64,000 nt of DNA from Brugia malayi. Taxonomy: Eukaryota; Nematoda; Chromadorea; Rhabditida; Onchocercidae. The stretch covers positions 11,784,187 to 11,848,186 of the forward strand of contig NW_025062475.1 of the NCBI RefSeq assembly GCF_000002995.4, given 5' to 3'. Positions 41,527-52,841 of the stretch are shown here, piece by piece. Below the pieces are notes generated by a model, which saw only the letters and a program-made list of their open reading frames with translations, was not told the DNA's origin and did not search any database. Positions within the stretch are counted from its first letter, which is position 1. Every line of letters begins with the position of its first letter. A program made the position numbers and the translations under genes.

Positions 41527-44500
41527 ATGGGAGGTGAAGCATCAAAAATTCGACATTCAAAATCGACGGTAAACAAAAAATCATTAGCAAATCGTCGTAA
41601 TACACAAGATATTATATCTCCAAAAATTAATACTACTATTACTACTACTACTACTACTACTACTGCTACTACTACTAATTCTGATTCAATTAATTATACT
41701 GATCATTTACTTAATGTTGGTAAGTATTAATTTTAATAATATGTAATTGTAAAATGTTAATAATTACTTAAAATTTTGTCCTTAAATAAAAATAATTTAA
41801 TTTTTTTTAGTAAATAATCAATTAAAGTAAAGTTTTTTTTTTTTTTGTGGTTTAACTTATTAATGTTATATTAACAGTTATTATCAAATTTTTCACAAAA
41901 AAATTAAAAAAATGACTGTTAATGTGTTTTTTTTTTTTTTTTCTGTATTATAAGCTAATGCTAATGAAATAAGAAGTGAAAATTTTCAATAAACTCAAAA
42001 ACGATGGCTTTTTTTCTAATTTTTTGTCACTTCTAAAAAAAAAAAAAAAAAAAAAATTAAATGTCAGTAAGATTAATGAAAAAAAAAGTGTAAGCTAGAC
42101 TTTGCTTTTACTATTTAAGCTGTCTTACTTTATATTATTATTATTTGAGAAACTTACTTTTAGGCTGTTTAGTCGTTTAGATTGTTTTCTTATAAAATAT
42201 AATGTTCAATTTGACTTTATTTCTTTGCTTTAGCTAATTATAATTTTATACACTATTATTTGCATAAAATTAATAGATGCGTAAATAAGATTGAAAGTGT
42301 CAACATTATAATTAAGAAAAAAAAAAATTATATTTAAGTTAAAAAAGTATAATATTAAAAGTTCTAAAATGATTTAACAAAAAATGAATTTTGAAGATTA
42401 TTCGTCATTATAATTAATTTCATAAATATATTAAAGTCATTGTAATTAATTTTATAAATATATTAATTAAATAACTATGTTACTAATTACAATAATTTAT
42501 AGATTTTGGTAATCGAGCCGGAAATTCACCAAGATTATCATTAGAATTCAATATTAATCGTAGTCGTTCAGGAAGTTTATCCAGTTCACGAGGTACATCA
42601 AAGCAAAAGCATCCAATTCCTATTCGTGACCGAAATCTTATTCAGGTATTTCTTAGAATTTCTTCAGAACTAATTAATTATTATAAGAATTTTAAGCAAC
42701 ATATTTAATTGTTTATTAATAGAAGCTACTTATCAATGTTAGCATAAAAAGAAAAAGTAATTATTTAATTGATAATTGAAAAAATTATGCACAAGTTGGA
42801 ATGATTAAAGGTACAAAGTTACTTTTTTTTTGAAATATTGGAAGCTTAAATAAATTAAATAAAAGTAGGTTAAGTAAAAGAAAAAAAAAGGAAAAATATG
42901 AAAGTATAACCATAAATGTAAATATATAATAGCAAAATGATTAAGCAATCATTGCAAAATTATTGAGTACAAAACTAAAATGAAAATTTTTAAATTTTCT
43001 ATAAAAAAAAACAGTTTTCATTAGTGATATTTTTTCATAATTTTATAGCCGAAATTATTGGAGGAAATTTCAAAATTTTAAAAACAATGCAATAATTTTT
43101 TCATTTCTAAATTTTTTTTTTTAAATCAAAAAACTAAAAAATTAAAAATAAATAAAAATGAAAAATTAGTTTTAATTTTAAAAATAAATTATGAAATTAA
43201 CGAGGATTTAATGATACATGGAAAATGGCATAAATTTTTGTAGTAAATATAAGATTAATTTTTGTTTATTTTATCATTTTAAACAAATTATGCAAAAAAA
43301 AAAAAAGTGCTAAGAGAGAAAAAATGAATTAAAATAAAATTTTTATAAAAGAAAAACAAATAGTATGCACAAATAAACAAATAAATTAACAATTTTATGA
43401 GTTTCATTGAACAAATAAATACAAAGTAATTAATTAATATTGTAAATATATAATAAATATGCCAAATAACATATAATGAAATATTCTTCTAAATAAACAT
43501 TAACCTTAAAGAGTTATTTAAAATAATTAATATTAAGTATGGTTGTTAAGAAGAAGAAAACTAAATATAGCTTTCAAAGAATTGAAATAAATCAATTCAA
43601 TAAATAATTCCTTTTTTGATTTTTGAGTAATGGAAATTATTAGCTGAATTGATCATTCAAATCAAACAACAATATATTTATTTGTTAATAAAATTTAATT
43701 CACTCGGAAAAGAATTAATTCCAACAATTGAAGTATAAACGAAAAAGCAAAAATGAAAGTGGAACGAGAAAATAAAATGAAATTTCAGTAAAAATTTAAT
43801 TTAATTTTAATATTGAGAAATTTTTCTTTTAAAAAAAATGAAATTTCTCTGTTTTTTTTCTGTTTGCTTTATTACTTAATTTTAAATTTTTTTTTTTTTT
43901 TTGTTTTGATTATTTTATTATTTTTATTCAGAGTTGTTTCCAAAATCCACACGAAATTATTGGCCATAAAATTTTACAACGAGCATATGAAAAACGAAAT
44001 GGCTTTGCAAATTTTTATGCTAAATTAAATAATGATGAAAAGGATGATATTGAAGAAGGAATTAAAGTGCTTCTAAAAAAAACTGTCGCAAATATTAATT
44101 TCATGGATGAAGTAAGTAATAATATACTATTTATACAGGTAAAATATACTCTTTAAAATAAGTAGTATAAGTAACATTTAAATTTTTTAATTTAAATTTA
44201 AAATAAGTAACAATACCATTTATATGTTATATGTATATATAATATTTAAATATTAATGTGTATTTATCCAAAATATTTCGATTTTTACATTTTGTATAAA
44301 TTTTAGCAAATTTTTTCATGACTAAAAAATCAATGGATTAAATTAATTTCAATAAATGTACCAATGATATTATTTATCAAAAAAGAAAGAAAAGAAAAAA
44401 AAAATTTTTTTGATCAGATCTTATAAATTATACCATTTCTTTGTTATTCAAAATTTCAAAACATATCTTACTAATTTCATATCTTATTGAAATTTCATTC

Positions 44501-45423
44501 AATAAAATTTAATTATAAGTAAACAATATTTTGATTAATTTTACAACAAACACAAAAAAAAAATGAATTGTCTCCAATAATTTATTTTATTTAATAATTT
44601 CATTTGCATTTCAAACAAAAAAAGAAATTATTGAAATAACATTTTAGGTACAACGATTAGCAGAAGAATTTGGAGGAAAACATGTTAAATTTCGCTCTAT
44701 TGGCTTCAAACCTGAATTTTTTGGTGTTTATGCTGATGCTACAATTACTGAATGTATATTTCTAGACAATGCTATACATCCTGCTCATCAAACACTTAAT
44801 GCATTTTCATCATTTATTACTATGGTTTAAATTTTGAAATTGTTATCTTATAAATTTTGCAAAAAAGTTTTTTGAAAGTTTTTTACTTATTTATTACCAA
44901 AAATTTTAATTGTTTACTTTGTTCTTTTGTTTTTTTTTTTCGCTTTGTTTATTTCTTTAGCTATAAATTATATTCAAAAAAAAAGATGAAAATTATAGGT
45001 ATATTCATCAGTGCGAGATGGTTTTTATAGCGAAATGCGTCGTATGAGACGTGCATCAAATAGTTTTAGCACGGGTTCGAATTCATCGTACGTACGAAAA
45101 ACTATATCAGGCGATATAAATATTGAATTGCCACAGAGGTTAATATTACTATTATTCTTTTTATTTTTCATTTAAGAAAAATAATCAACTAACGATCAAA
45201 TATAATTTTTAAAAGATATAATTTTGATGATGGAAGAATATCCAACTGATATTATTATATAATATTGCATCCTTGAAAATTAGAAATTGGAAATATTCAC
45301 ATCGAAATTTATTTCAGATCAGCAAGTCCAGGTAACGAATCTAGTGAATCGGATTTTAGTGCAGTGATAGTGATTCCAGCAGATGATGATAACATAGCGA
45401 AATCACCTTCAAATGATCTTTAA
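41527..45423 (+). CDS. Globin with N-myristoylation motif
   Basis: Haem-binding globin of the large nematode family, probably neuronal or signalling rather than bulk oxygen transport (inference). Six exons: 41527-41719, 42503-42645, 43932-44111, 44648-44824, 44999-45138 and 45318-45423; phases agree, 312 residues. The fold occupies about residues 112-245. Helices A-B hold NPHEIIGHKILQRAYEK, the CD region GFANFYAKL, helix E IEEGIKVLLKKTVANI, helix F LAEEFGGKHV with proximal His F8, helix G KPEFFGVYADATITE, and helix H QTLNAFSSFITMVYSS. By alignment with neuroglobin position E7 appears to be Ile, not His. MGGEAS at the N-terminus fits the N-myristoylation consensus (Gly2, Ser6). A Thr-rich tract from an (ACT)n repeat follows at about residues 36-51. 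The C-terminal 67 residues are Ser-rich and acidic, with no globin fold. Confidence 0.85.
41627..41676 (+). repeat. In-frame (ACT)n microsatellite coding a Thr tract
   Basis: Repeated act codons in globin exon 1 give a threonine tract of about 15 residues, broken by one Ile and one Ala. A separate (ATT)n run sits directly upstream of the start codon (about 41502-41522). Confidence 0.9.
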
Positions 45424-46105
45424 ACATATTAAATTTTTAGCCAAACAGTGTATATTTGAAATATTTATTTTCTTTAAAATGCCTTATTTCTTACTGTAAA
45501 ATAATTCTGTTATCAATTCCAAATTGAAGTAATACATTTCTCATCAATTTCTATTCAAAAAAAAAAGAGACAACAACGAAAATTATTCTTGCAACTGAAA
45601 AAAAAAATGAATGGTAATTTTTGCTTTATAGATTTGCAATTATTTAGAACATCTCTAAAACTTCTCATTCATGGATGAATGATTACTTTTCTACCTGGCT
45701 ATGACGCACTATATTACCTTCAATTGCTAGAAACAAATCTCATATAATCCATCCATATTTACATGTGAAAATAACTACAACACTTAAAATTCAAAAGTGC
45801 AATCAAGGTAACAAAGTTAAAGTTGCATACACTGTTAATTGTTAATCAGCATCGCATATCATTCCGATTCAATACCTATGCATCTATGGCATTTTCTTTT
45901 TAAATAAAAGAGTAAAAATAACTTTCATTGTCGTAAATGTATGAAACGATGGAAGTCCATCCGAACGGAACAACCAAAAATATAGGAAACAAATTTTTTT
46001 TTTGTCCGTAAATTCATTTATATATTGATTCACTATGCAACACTGAAATGAAGCTTCCAAAAGTTTATTCAATCTGAATAAAGCAACAGAAAACGATAAG
46101 AACAA
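45424..46105. other. Convergent intergenic region, globin and UTP11 3' ends
   Basis: About 680 bp between the plus-strand globin stop and the minus-strand UTP11 stop. It should hold both 3' UTRs. The ORF at 45884-46105 on the minus strand is a shadow without family resemblance. Base composition becomes visibly more balanced from about 45.6 kb. Confidence 0.5.
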
Positions 46106-48511
46106 TTACTTTTTTCTTTCATAAATCCATTTATACACCGGTGGTTTCATCAACTGTCCCTTTGCTACCTAAAAAGTACAGGCATAGAATCACATCAGAA
46201 TATTAATTGCTGTGCTAATAAATTGAAATAAAAAAAAAAAAAAAAAAAAAAAGAAAAGTTTAAGTACAACTAATAAGATGTAAATGATTTGGAAATAAAT
46301 AAGAAAAAATATACGAAACCGGACATTGTAAAAACGACGAAAGAAAATCTGGAACACTGATATATATGTAGTATAACCTTTTTGGGTCGTAGTTCTTTCC
46401 CTCTGCTCTCTACTAAATTCCTTTTAACTTCCAATTTCTCAACAACGACCTTCAATTCTTTTGCACGTTGCAATCTTTTCAATAGTTCACTGTACATCTT
46501 TCGTCGTTCATGATCTGCTTGCTAAAAAAATAATGATTCATAGTTCTAGAAGCGAATTAAACAAAGCTATATAAATAAGTATTATATACATACATAAGTA
46601 AAGTTTCTAATTTAATTTCTAAATTTTAGCCTTAGAAATAAAAAAGTTAATGAAAACACATCAAAAGTATTATTCATTGATTCATTTTATTCATTTGTTT
46701 CTATTATTTTCTTACTTTTCCTCTTTTCTTCCACTTTGCTTTTTATCTTTGTTTTCATATTATGTATTGTGTAAGGTCAGTAAGGATCAAAACTTGTCTC
46801 AACAAAGAATATTACTGAAACAACTAAATATATGAAATGAGGAGGAATTAATCAGACGAAAAAGAATATATCAACAAGTGAATAAATGAAATGAATTAAT
46901 AATCTTCAAAAAATTAAATGATTAATAATGACCTTCAAATATGGCTACAAAGCACAATAAAAAAAGGTGCTCTTAAACATACCTTCACATCACTCTTGCT
47001 TTTAGCGTTTGTGATAGCATTGCTCTGTAGAGTAGAAATGCGCGGTCGATTATATCTTCGATCTAATACTTCTTTCGGCGTATTGAAATATTTCACGGGA
47101 TCAAAATTTTTTGCTAAAAGGTATTGTTTAGACTGATTCATTCTAGTAAATGAACTCATTAGTGTTTAGCAAAATGGATCAGCTTCACAACTAAAACCGA
47201 TAAAATCAAAAACGACAATTAAATTTGATGGAGAATGTTCTGTTGATTTCCAAAGCTCACCATTAGAAACACACTGAACATATAATTCACTGATATTAAA
47301 TAGAGAAATATAAGTAACAGAAATATAGACCGTAAAGATTTTAGTTTACAAAGCATTACTTATTTCTATTCAAACTGTTAGTATCTGGATAATCTTCCCA
47401 AAACAAATATAGGAGTGAGGCTTCTCGGGAACAGTCTCGCTGTGCACATGTTATTACCTATTCCCAATCAACTAAAATTATAGATATTTCTCAAAACTTT
47501 TCCAAAAGAGAATGAAACCTTCTTTTGCTGTATCCACGAAAATGGTATGTGTATTTTTCGCAACTGTAGTGTCAGCAAAATGTAAGGTTGCTTTCAGCTT
47601 TTCAATTTTCTAAAAAAAATGACAGAGACATTCGAAAAATATATGACGAAACAATGCCTATATATATTACAAATTTGCATGGGGAATAATGGTTCGAATT
47701 CTTGCTCTTTATGTGCCAATTATAATTTTACTTTGCACTCGTGGACACTAAATTTCAAACATCATTCGGGAATAATTTCTTGTTCCAATAATTTCAATAT
47801 AAAAACAAGAAATGAGTGAAATTACCTGATTTTCAATATTCAGTCGATGCTTCACATATTTCAAATCTTCTAAATTCTTTAATTTTTTTTGCACCAATGT
47901 ATCCTCATCAGGTTCTGGGGTATTTTCATGATGTACTCCATCATCCTGCAGAATTCGATGTTAACATTTGAAGAAAAAATTTCTTGTTATTTTTAAATGA
48001 AATATCAAATCAAAACCAATATATACAATACAACAAGTTAAAAATGATGAAAGAAAAGAAAAGGAGGAAGATCACCCCAATATGACTTCGAATCATATGG
48101 AAATGGAATTCATCTGGATTCCGATTCAGTGCCTTCTGTCGCAATCTTTGCAGTTTTGCCTTTTTATAATTGTAATCTCGAGCACGCTGAACATAATCCT
48201 TCTTTTTCTCCAACAGACCAAACTGTGCTCGTGATTCGGGCTGAAACTTTCACTTTCAAGTATATTATTTCAAACTAGATGTAGAACAAAATGTAATAAT
48301 GTTTCAAATTAGTTATTAAATTTCAAATTCCGTCGTCATTACCAATCAAGAATCAGGAAATCTCATTCACTTACGCGACTACAAATCAACTTCTTCCAAA
48401 AAATTTCTCAAAACAAAAACTGATAATTGTGAAGATAGTAAAGTCACAAACCTGAGGACGTTCACGATGGATCCGTTGACCAGCTTTCGATGATCGTTTC
48501 AATGACGACAT
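46106..48511 (-). CDS. utp11: UTP11, U3 snoRNA-associated SSU processome protein
   Basis: Nucleolar component of the small-subunit processome, required for 18S pre-rRNA processing. Seven minus-strand exons: 48511-48452, 48240-48076, 47945-47826, 47609-47519, 47113-46983, 46521-46378 and 46168-46106; consistent phases give 257 residues (human about 253). Diagnostic blocks in order: [83 protein letters not shown], and a basic C-terminus [10 protein letters not shown]. These line up along the whole human protein, including the LEKKKDY and NPDEF signatures. The start is the first ATG of exon 1 ([20 protein letters not shown]), and basic residues dominate, as expected for an RNA-associated nucleolar protein. 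It is divergent from the COX6B gene, with about 770 bp between start codons. Confidence 0.93.
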
Positions 48512-48569
48512 AATTGTGAAACCTGCAATACATATGCAAATTACCAGATTACAAATCAGACACATTCCT

Positions 48570-48740
48570 CCTATGGAATATAAACCTCTCCTGAATCCCT
48601 CCGACAGAATATAATTTCTTCCTGAATCCTTCCGGAACATAATCTCCTGAATTCCTTCCACAAAATATAATTTCTTCCCAAATCCTTCCGGAATAAAACC
48701 CTCTCCTGAATCTCCCCTACAGAGTATAATTCCTTCCTGA
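48570..48740. repeat. Irregular minisatellite, about 30-35 bp unit
   Basis: Units share cctgaatccttccgg plus ataatttcttc, with variants (cccaaatccttccgga, cctgaattccttcca). It sits directly upstream of the UTP11 start. Confidence 0.75.
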
Positions 48741-49236
48741 AAATGCCTCTTTCTTTCTTCTTCCCTCCCTCTCTCACTCTCGTCACACTTAACATTCTTT
48801 CTCAGTCTTTTATCGCCTTACCCAACTTCTCCACTCACTCTTACTCTTTGATTATCCGACTCTCATGTGATATCTCAAATCCCTCATAATCTTCCTTCAC
48901 TACAACGAAATTCCTTTATCGTCCGTATTCCACTAACTGCATTATAACTCGCAACTGTTATTTTGTTTGCAATCTCTCACTCCGCACTATTTCCTTTTCT
49001 GGCATCTCTGGTCTACTCTCTCTTTCTTTACACACTTCGTCACGAAGTCTAATAATAAACTGCAGCGAAGCATTTTGTCTCGAAGTGATTGACTTCTTTC
49101 TGTAATGTTTGTGTGTTTATACATTGTTATTGTTGCGTGAAGTACGTGGTGGGTATGGGTGGGTAAGTATGTGGGTAGATTTGAATTCGATGAAGGGAAG
49201 GTTTTTTCCCCGTAAATTCTTTAATTTTTTTTTTTC

Positions 49237-49238
49237 AG
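49237..49238 (+). promoter_or_regulatory. Candidate trans-splice acceptor for COX6B
   Basis: A long T-run ending ttttttcag lies 41 bases before the COX6B start at 49280, with no upstream coding exon. It fits a spliced-leader acceptor; inferred from sequence layout only. Confidence 0.5.
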
Positions 49239-49279
49239 AAAAATTTTTATAGCTTTAGATATTAAAGTGAAAAGAAACA

Positions 49280-49699
49280 ATGGAACAAAAATCGATGAAA
49301 GAGCAGAAGAAAGAATCGGAACGAGAATCAAGTAAATTTGGTGAGCTGCCATTAACGCTAAGTGAACGGTTGGCTAAATTAGATGCAAATGACTACCTGA
49401 ATCGTTCACCGGATGATCCACGTTGGTTTGACCGAAAATACAATCGGAAACAACGGAAAGCTTCTGATAGCCCACTCTGGACAGCTCCATTAGATGCTCG
49501 TTATCAGCAGATAAAGATGGGACGCCATTGCGTCGATTATTATCAGGATTATTATCGATGCACCAATTTGTTGGGTGAAGACTATAAACCATGCAAATTC
49601 TTCTACAATACTTTTAAGGATCTTTGTCCGTCATCGTGGATTGAAAAATTTGACGAGTGGAGAGATGAAGGCGTTTACCCGGGACATTTTGATCGTTAA
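49280..49699 (+). CDS. cox-6B: Cytochrome c oxidase subunit 6B (COX6B)
   Basis: Intermembrane-space subunit of respiratory complex IV that helps join the two monomers. Single exon, 139 residues. The conserved core starts near residue 68 (TAPLDARYQQI, like TAPFDSRFPNQ in human). It has the twin CX9C-CX10C signature with Cys84, Cys94, Cys105 and Cys116, and ends CPSSWIEKFDEWRDEGVYPG, matching CPTSWVTDWDEQRAEGTFPG. The human protein is 86 residues, so about 55-60 N-terminal residues here are extra. They are charged (MEQKSMKEQKKESERESSKF then a SERLAKLDANDYL block) and do not look like a cleavable mitochondrial presequence. The start is the only upstream in-frame ATG and follows a spliced-leader-like acceptor. 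It is probably the first gene of a tight plus-strand cluster. Confidence 0.92.
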   Translation: MEQKSMKEQKKESERESSKFGELPLTLSERLAKLDANDYLNRSPDDPRWFDRKYNRKQRKASDSPLWTAPLDARYQQIKMGRHCVDYYQDYYRCTNLLGEDYKPCKFFYNTFKDLCPSSWIEKFDEWRDEGVYPGHFDR

Positions 49700-50089
49700 T
49701 ACTTCTAGGTGCACTAAGATATTTCTCTCTCTCGCTCTCTCTACATTAGTCTTTACGACTATTTAGGCTATACTGAGTAAGATTCTCTTTTTTGTAATTG
49801 TATCCTTGCGAAGTTTTATTTTTAATGTTGAAGTCTTTAGCCTTTGTTTTTAATTACACTTCCGTAGTATACATTGTTCATTCTAATTTAAAAATGGATT
49901 ATTCGTAGTCTTTGAGTTTTCCCTCATGCAATTTTATTATTTCGTCTTCATATCTAAGTAATCTTTTTTAACTTTTATATGCATTTTGTTGTATTATAAA
50001 ATTATGTCGAAGACGTTAATATATTTTGCGTCAGTAATGCTGTGTAACATTTTATCTGGATTTAATGAGTAAAAAATAAAATTAAGGGG
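49700..50089 (+). other. COX6B 3' UTR / intercistronic spacer
   Basis: 390 bp between the COX6B stop and the next start. It has a CT-rich tract (about 49722-49741) and a canonical AATAAA at about 50074-50079, only some 10 bases before the next ATG. If that hexamer is used for COX6B cleavage, the two transcription units abut or overlap. Confidence 0.5.
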
Positions 50090-50746
50090 ATGTTAAAAAG
50101 CAGTACAGTGGATCAGAAAGAGTTGCAAAGACGTGAGACATTTTTACGCGATAACTCTCGACCCTTAAAACTAGCTGATCCGACAACTTGGCCACGTCGT
50201 TGGGGTGTGACTTCTTTTGCTATTGTTACTGGCCTGCTATCTTGGAAATATTATACGGATTGGTCAAGAAAACCATTCTTTTACAGTAAGTTTTGGTCAT
50301 CAGTAATTAAGTAAGGATTTAAATATTCATTTCAGTATCTCTTTAAATGGATTTAGATTTAAATTCGTTGTAATATAGGTTGGCACTCATATATTATACT
50401 TGTGGACTTTGTTTCAGGTCTCGTTCCTCGCTTCATTCTTTTGACCTTTCTGGGTGGCATTGGATACGTAGTTGGTTCTCTTCGTGAATATCACTATAAA
50501 ACCCGTGACGCCGTTATTGAACATTATATCTCGCTTCATCCAGAAGACTTCGAGCACTTGACAAATTGTAAGCTCTTGTAGAAATTTTAATTAGAAATGT
50601 TATCCTATGTTCTGAAGTTTTGAACTAAACGTTTTGTTTTTCCAGTATTTAAATGGTCTTTGATTTTTTCAGTGGACGGACGTAAATATTCGGAGGTGCT
50701 TACACCCTGGATTCCTCGACGTGCACATCATAGAAAATTTGATTAG
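50090..50746 (+). CDS. NDUFC2-like complex I subunit (B14.5b)
   Basis: Accessory membrane-arm subunit of NADH:ubiquinone oxidoreductase. Three exons: 50090-50285, 50418-50567 and 50673-50746, giving 139 residues. Two hydrophobic segments (about residues 38-56, GVTSFAIVTGLLSW, and 68-86, ILLTFLGGIGYVVGSL) precede the family signature REYHYKTRDAVIEHYISLHPEDF, which matches the vertebrate YAVRDREMFGYMKLHPEDF. The last exon, DGRKYSEVLTPWIP, parallels YGEIFEKFHPIR. An in-frame alternative acceptor at 50644-50645 would add nine residues (LFKWSLIFS) and give 148. The downstream acceptor is preferred because its junction suits the family. The stop is 83 bp from the tubulin cofactor C start, and COX6B lies upstream, suggesting co-transcription of two respiratory-chain subunits. 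Confidence 0.85.
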
Positions 50747-50829
50747 AATCGATTAGCTGTCTTGTACATTTTATTGTTCGTTAGCTTCATCTGGGACGTA
50801 TTTGCTATATTTTTTAATTTCGTTTATTA

Positions 50830-52046
50830 ATGAAGTCAGAAACAAGCGTTGGTAGTCTGGAATCTGTTTCGGTCAACGAAAAACGTCAACGTATGTTGGC
50901 ACGATTAGACGCACGTCATACAGGGGATGCAACTGGAATGAAAACATCTTCCAGCGAAACAGAATTTGATAAACTGCTAGCAAAAGCTACATGTATAATG
51001 AATTCTTCAGAATTAAACATTGAGCCTGAATTTTTGCAAGAGTTAGAAATTGCACTCACATTAATTCCACTCGGTCGTCAGTCACGTCGTTTAAAAGAAG
51101 TTTTGAATGTGCTACGCAGTCAAATGCAGAAGCAAATTGGATTGACGCATCAGCAGGCAGCATTTTCCTTTAGCACTAAAAAAGAAAATGCTACTGCATC
51201 AGAAGTACAAAAAGCAGCAGTTGCCAAATGTAATCCTCTTGATTCCACTCAGACAACAACTAAACTATTGGTGCAAAAAGCCATTACAATAACTGATGAG
51301 GTATTTTTTATTGTTGTAAAGTAGTTTTATTTATGAATAAATTACCACCAAGTGTTATTCCAACATTTGCATTCTAATGCGATATCTTAGAAAGTTAGAG
51401 TAAAATTCCATTACAGCATGGGAAGGAATTAGTAATAAGAGGTGATGATGGTGAAGATGTAACAATCAACGATGTCACTAATTCTATGGTTCGTGTTCCG
51501 TTTAAAGCATCGGCTGTACATATTAAGTCGGTGAAGGATAGCACTCTAATTTTTGCGCCAGTTAAAACTTCTCTGTTAATACGGAACTGTGAAAACTTAA
51601 CGGTTGTGGTCGCTGCACAACAAATAAGAACACACGATAGCCATCAAATCCGGTTCTACATTGAGGTTTGTTTCAAATTTCTGGGAATGTAATTTTCTTG
51701 GAAATTTCTTCTCTAGAAATCTATATATCATTTGTTTATCATACTTTTATTAATGTCCTAATTGATGAATAATATATTTAGAAGTAGTTTATGATTAGAT
51801 TTTAAAGAAAAAAGAGAATTGTAAAAATGATTTAAAAAAAAAAAAATAGTTTAGGTACGCGGTGCTTTGATAATTGAAGACTGTGATGGAATAGAAGTTG
51901 CACCGTACAACGTCGTTGGCTTTCAACAAGACACGCAAAATAACAACTGGCGTAACGTGCAGGACTTCAGCTGGCTTTCTTCGGAAGAGCATAGTCCAAA
52001 TTGGAAAATCATGGAAGAAAATTCGGCAAAATACTTTAATTTATAA
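50830..52046 (+). CDS. TBCC: Tubulin-binding cofactor C (TBCC)
   Basis: GTPase-activating protein of the tubulin folding machinery. With cofactors D and E it triggers GTP hydrolysis on beta-tubulin and release of the alpha/beta heterodimer. Three exons: 50830-51300, 51417-51665 and 51855-52046; 303 residues (human 346). Residues about 1-120 are the helical N-terminal tubulin-binding region, starting near SVNEKRQRMLARLDAR. Residues about 150-290 are the beta-helical C-CAP/cofactor C domain. The arginine-finger motif AAQQIRTH places the catalytic Arg at residue 228. The following IIEDCDGIEVAPYN, NNWRNVQDFSWL and SPNWKI match human TBCC closely. Retention of the Arg suggests an active GAP. It sits 83 bp after the NDUFC2-like gene with no AATAAA between them, which points to an operon or very short intergenic spacer. 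Confidence 0.93.
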
Positions 52047-52759
52047 TACGAATCATTAAGCTTCTCTTTCCAACAAAATTCATGTGTGTTCATCTATTTT
52101 TTCTTTTTTTTTTTTTTTTTTGAGATTTACAATTGACTGTTATGAAAAAGTGGTTCTAAATTCCAGTTCAGTAAGTTAGACCAGCATGGATTACACTGTC
52201 AGTTTGTTCGTGAATCTCATTTTTCTTTCATTCTTTTGATTCGATAGTTTTTTTTTTTTTTTTTTTCAACAAATATAGATTTATGAGAAAAAATAGTTAG
52301 TGTAGATTCTGAATTATCGGTTTTTTCATTTTTTTTTTATCTGCTTCATTTCAATTATCTTTTTCTGCGCGTGTTTCTGTTAGTAAATTAATTACGATGG
52401 CTATTCCGATCAGTAAATGTGTGCATAATTTCTCAAATGCGTTAATAAAACTAAAATTCTTTTAATTATTTTGCAACACTGAATTTAACAAGTTTTCTTT
52501 CTCATGGACTCCTTGTTCAAACTTTTAAGTTCCCTACTACTTTATCAGGAATATTTTCATATGCATGAATAAAAAGTATGGAACATTTTTCCTAAATTTA
52601 TTTTTAATACGGAAGCATTGTTGTAAGGTTGTTGTCAGAACTGCGTTTCTGTTTTCATTGCATTAATAAATACTTGTGAGTGTAGGATTTTTTTTAACTG
52701 AAAAAAAGTAGAATAAATTCGCCAACTTTTTCCTTGTCGAATGTCTGGCACGAAATAGA

Positions 52760-52841
52760 TTTAATTATGCAAGCTTCATTTTTAACTTTTAACTTCAGTT
52801 AAAAGTTAGTAAAGTTTGGTAAAGTAAGCTGCATAATTAAA
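52760..52841. repeat. 82-bp imperfect inverted repeat (hairpin)
   Basis: The outer arms tttaattatgcaagctt (52760-52776) and aagctgcataattaaa (52826-52841) pair over about 16 bp with one bulged A. The inner arms aacttttaact (52784-52794) and agttaaaagtt (52797-52807) pair perfectly over 11 bp. Between them an asymmetric internal loop is left on the 3' side. It could be a pre-miRNA-like fold or a small inverted-repeat element. Confidence 0.75.

Larger units (their letters stand above)
48512..49279. other. Divergent intergenic region UTP11/COX6B with pyrimidine-rich repeats
   Basis: Holds the promoters of UTP11 (minus) and COX6B (plus). The UTP11-proximal half contains four to five irregular copies of a tcctgaatccttccgga-like unit mixed with ataatttcttcc (about 48570-48740), followed by CT-rich sequence to about 49030. 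ORFs read from this stretch on the minus strand (48386-48795) merely translate the repeat. Confidence 0.6.

Noticed and set aside
47690..47710. ggttcgaattc resembling a tRNA T-arm
   Set aside because: No matching acceptor stem, D-arm or A-box at the right distance on either strand; lies in a UTP11 intron.
48386..48795. Minus-strand ORFs rich in Gly, Arg and Glu upstream of UTP11
   Set aside because: They translate the pyrimidine-rich minisatellite; the true UTP11 start (48511) lies in a different reading context with conserved RERPQ sequence.
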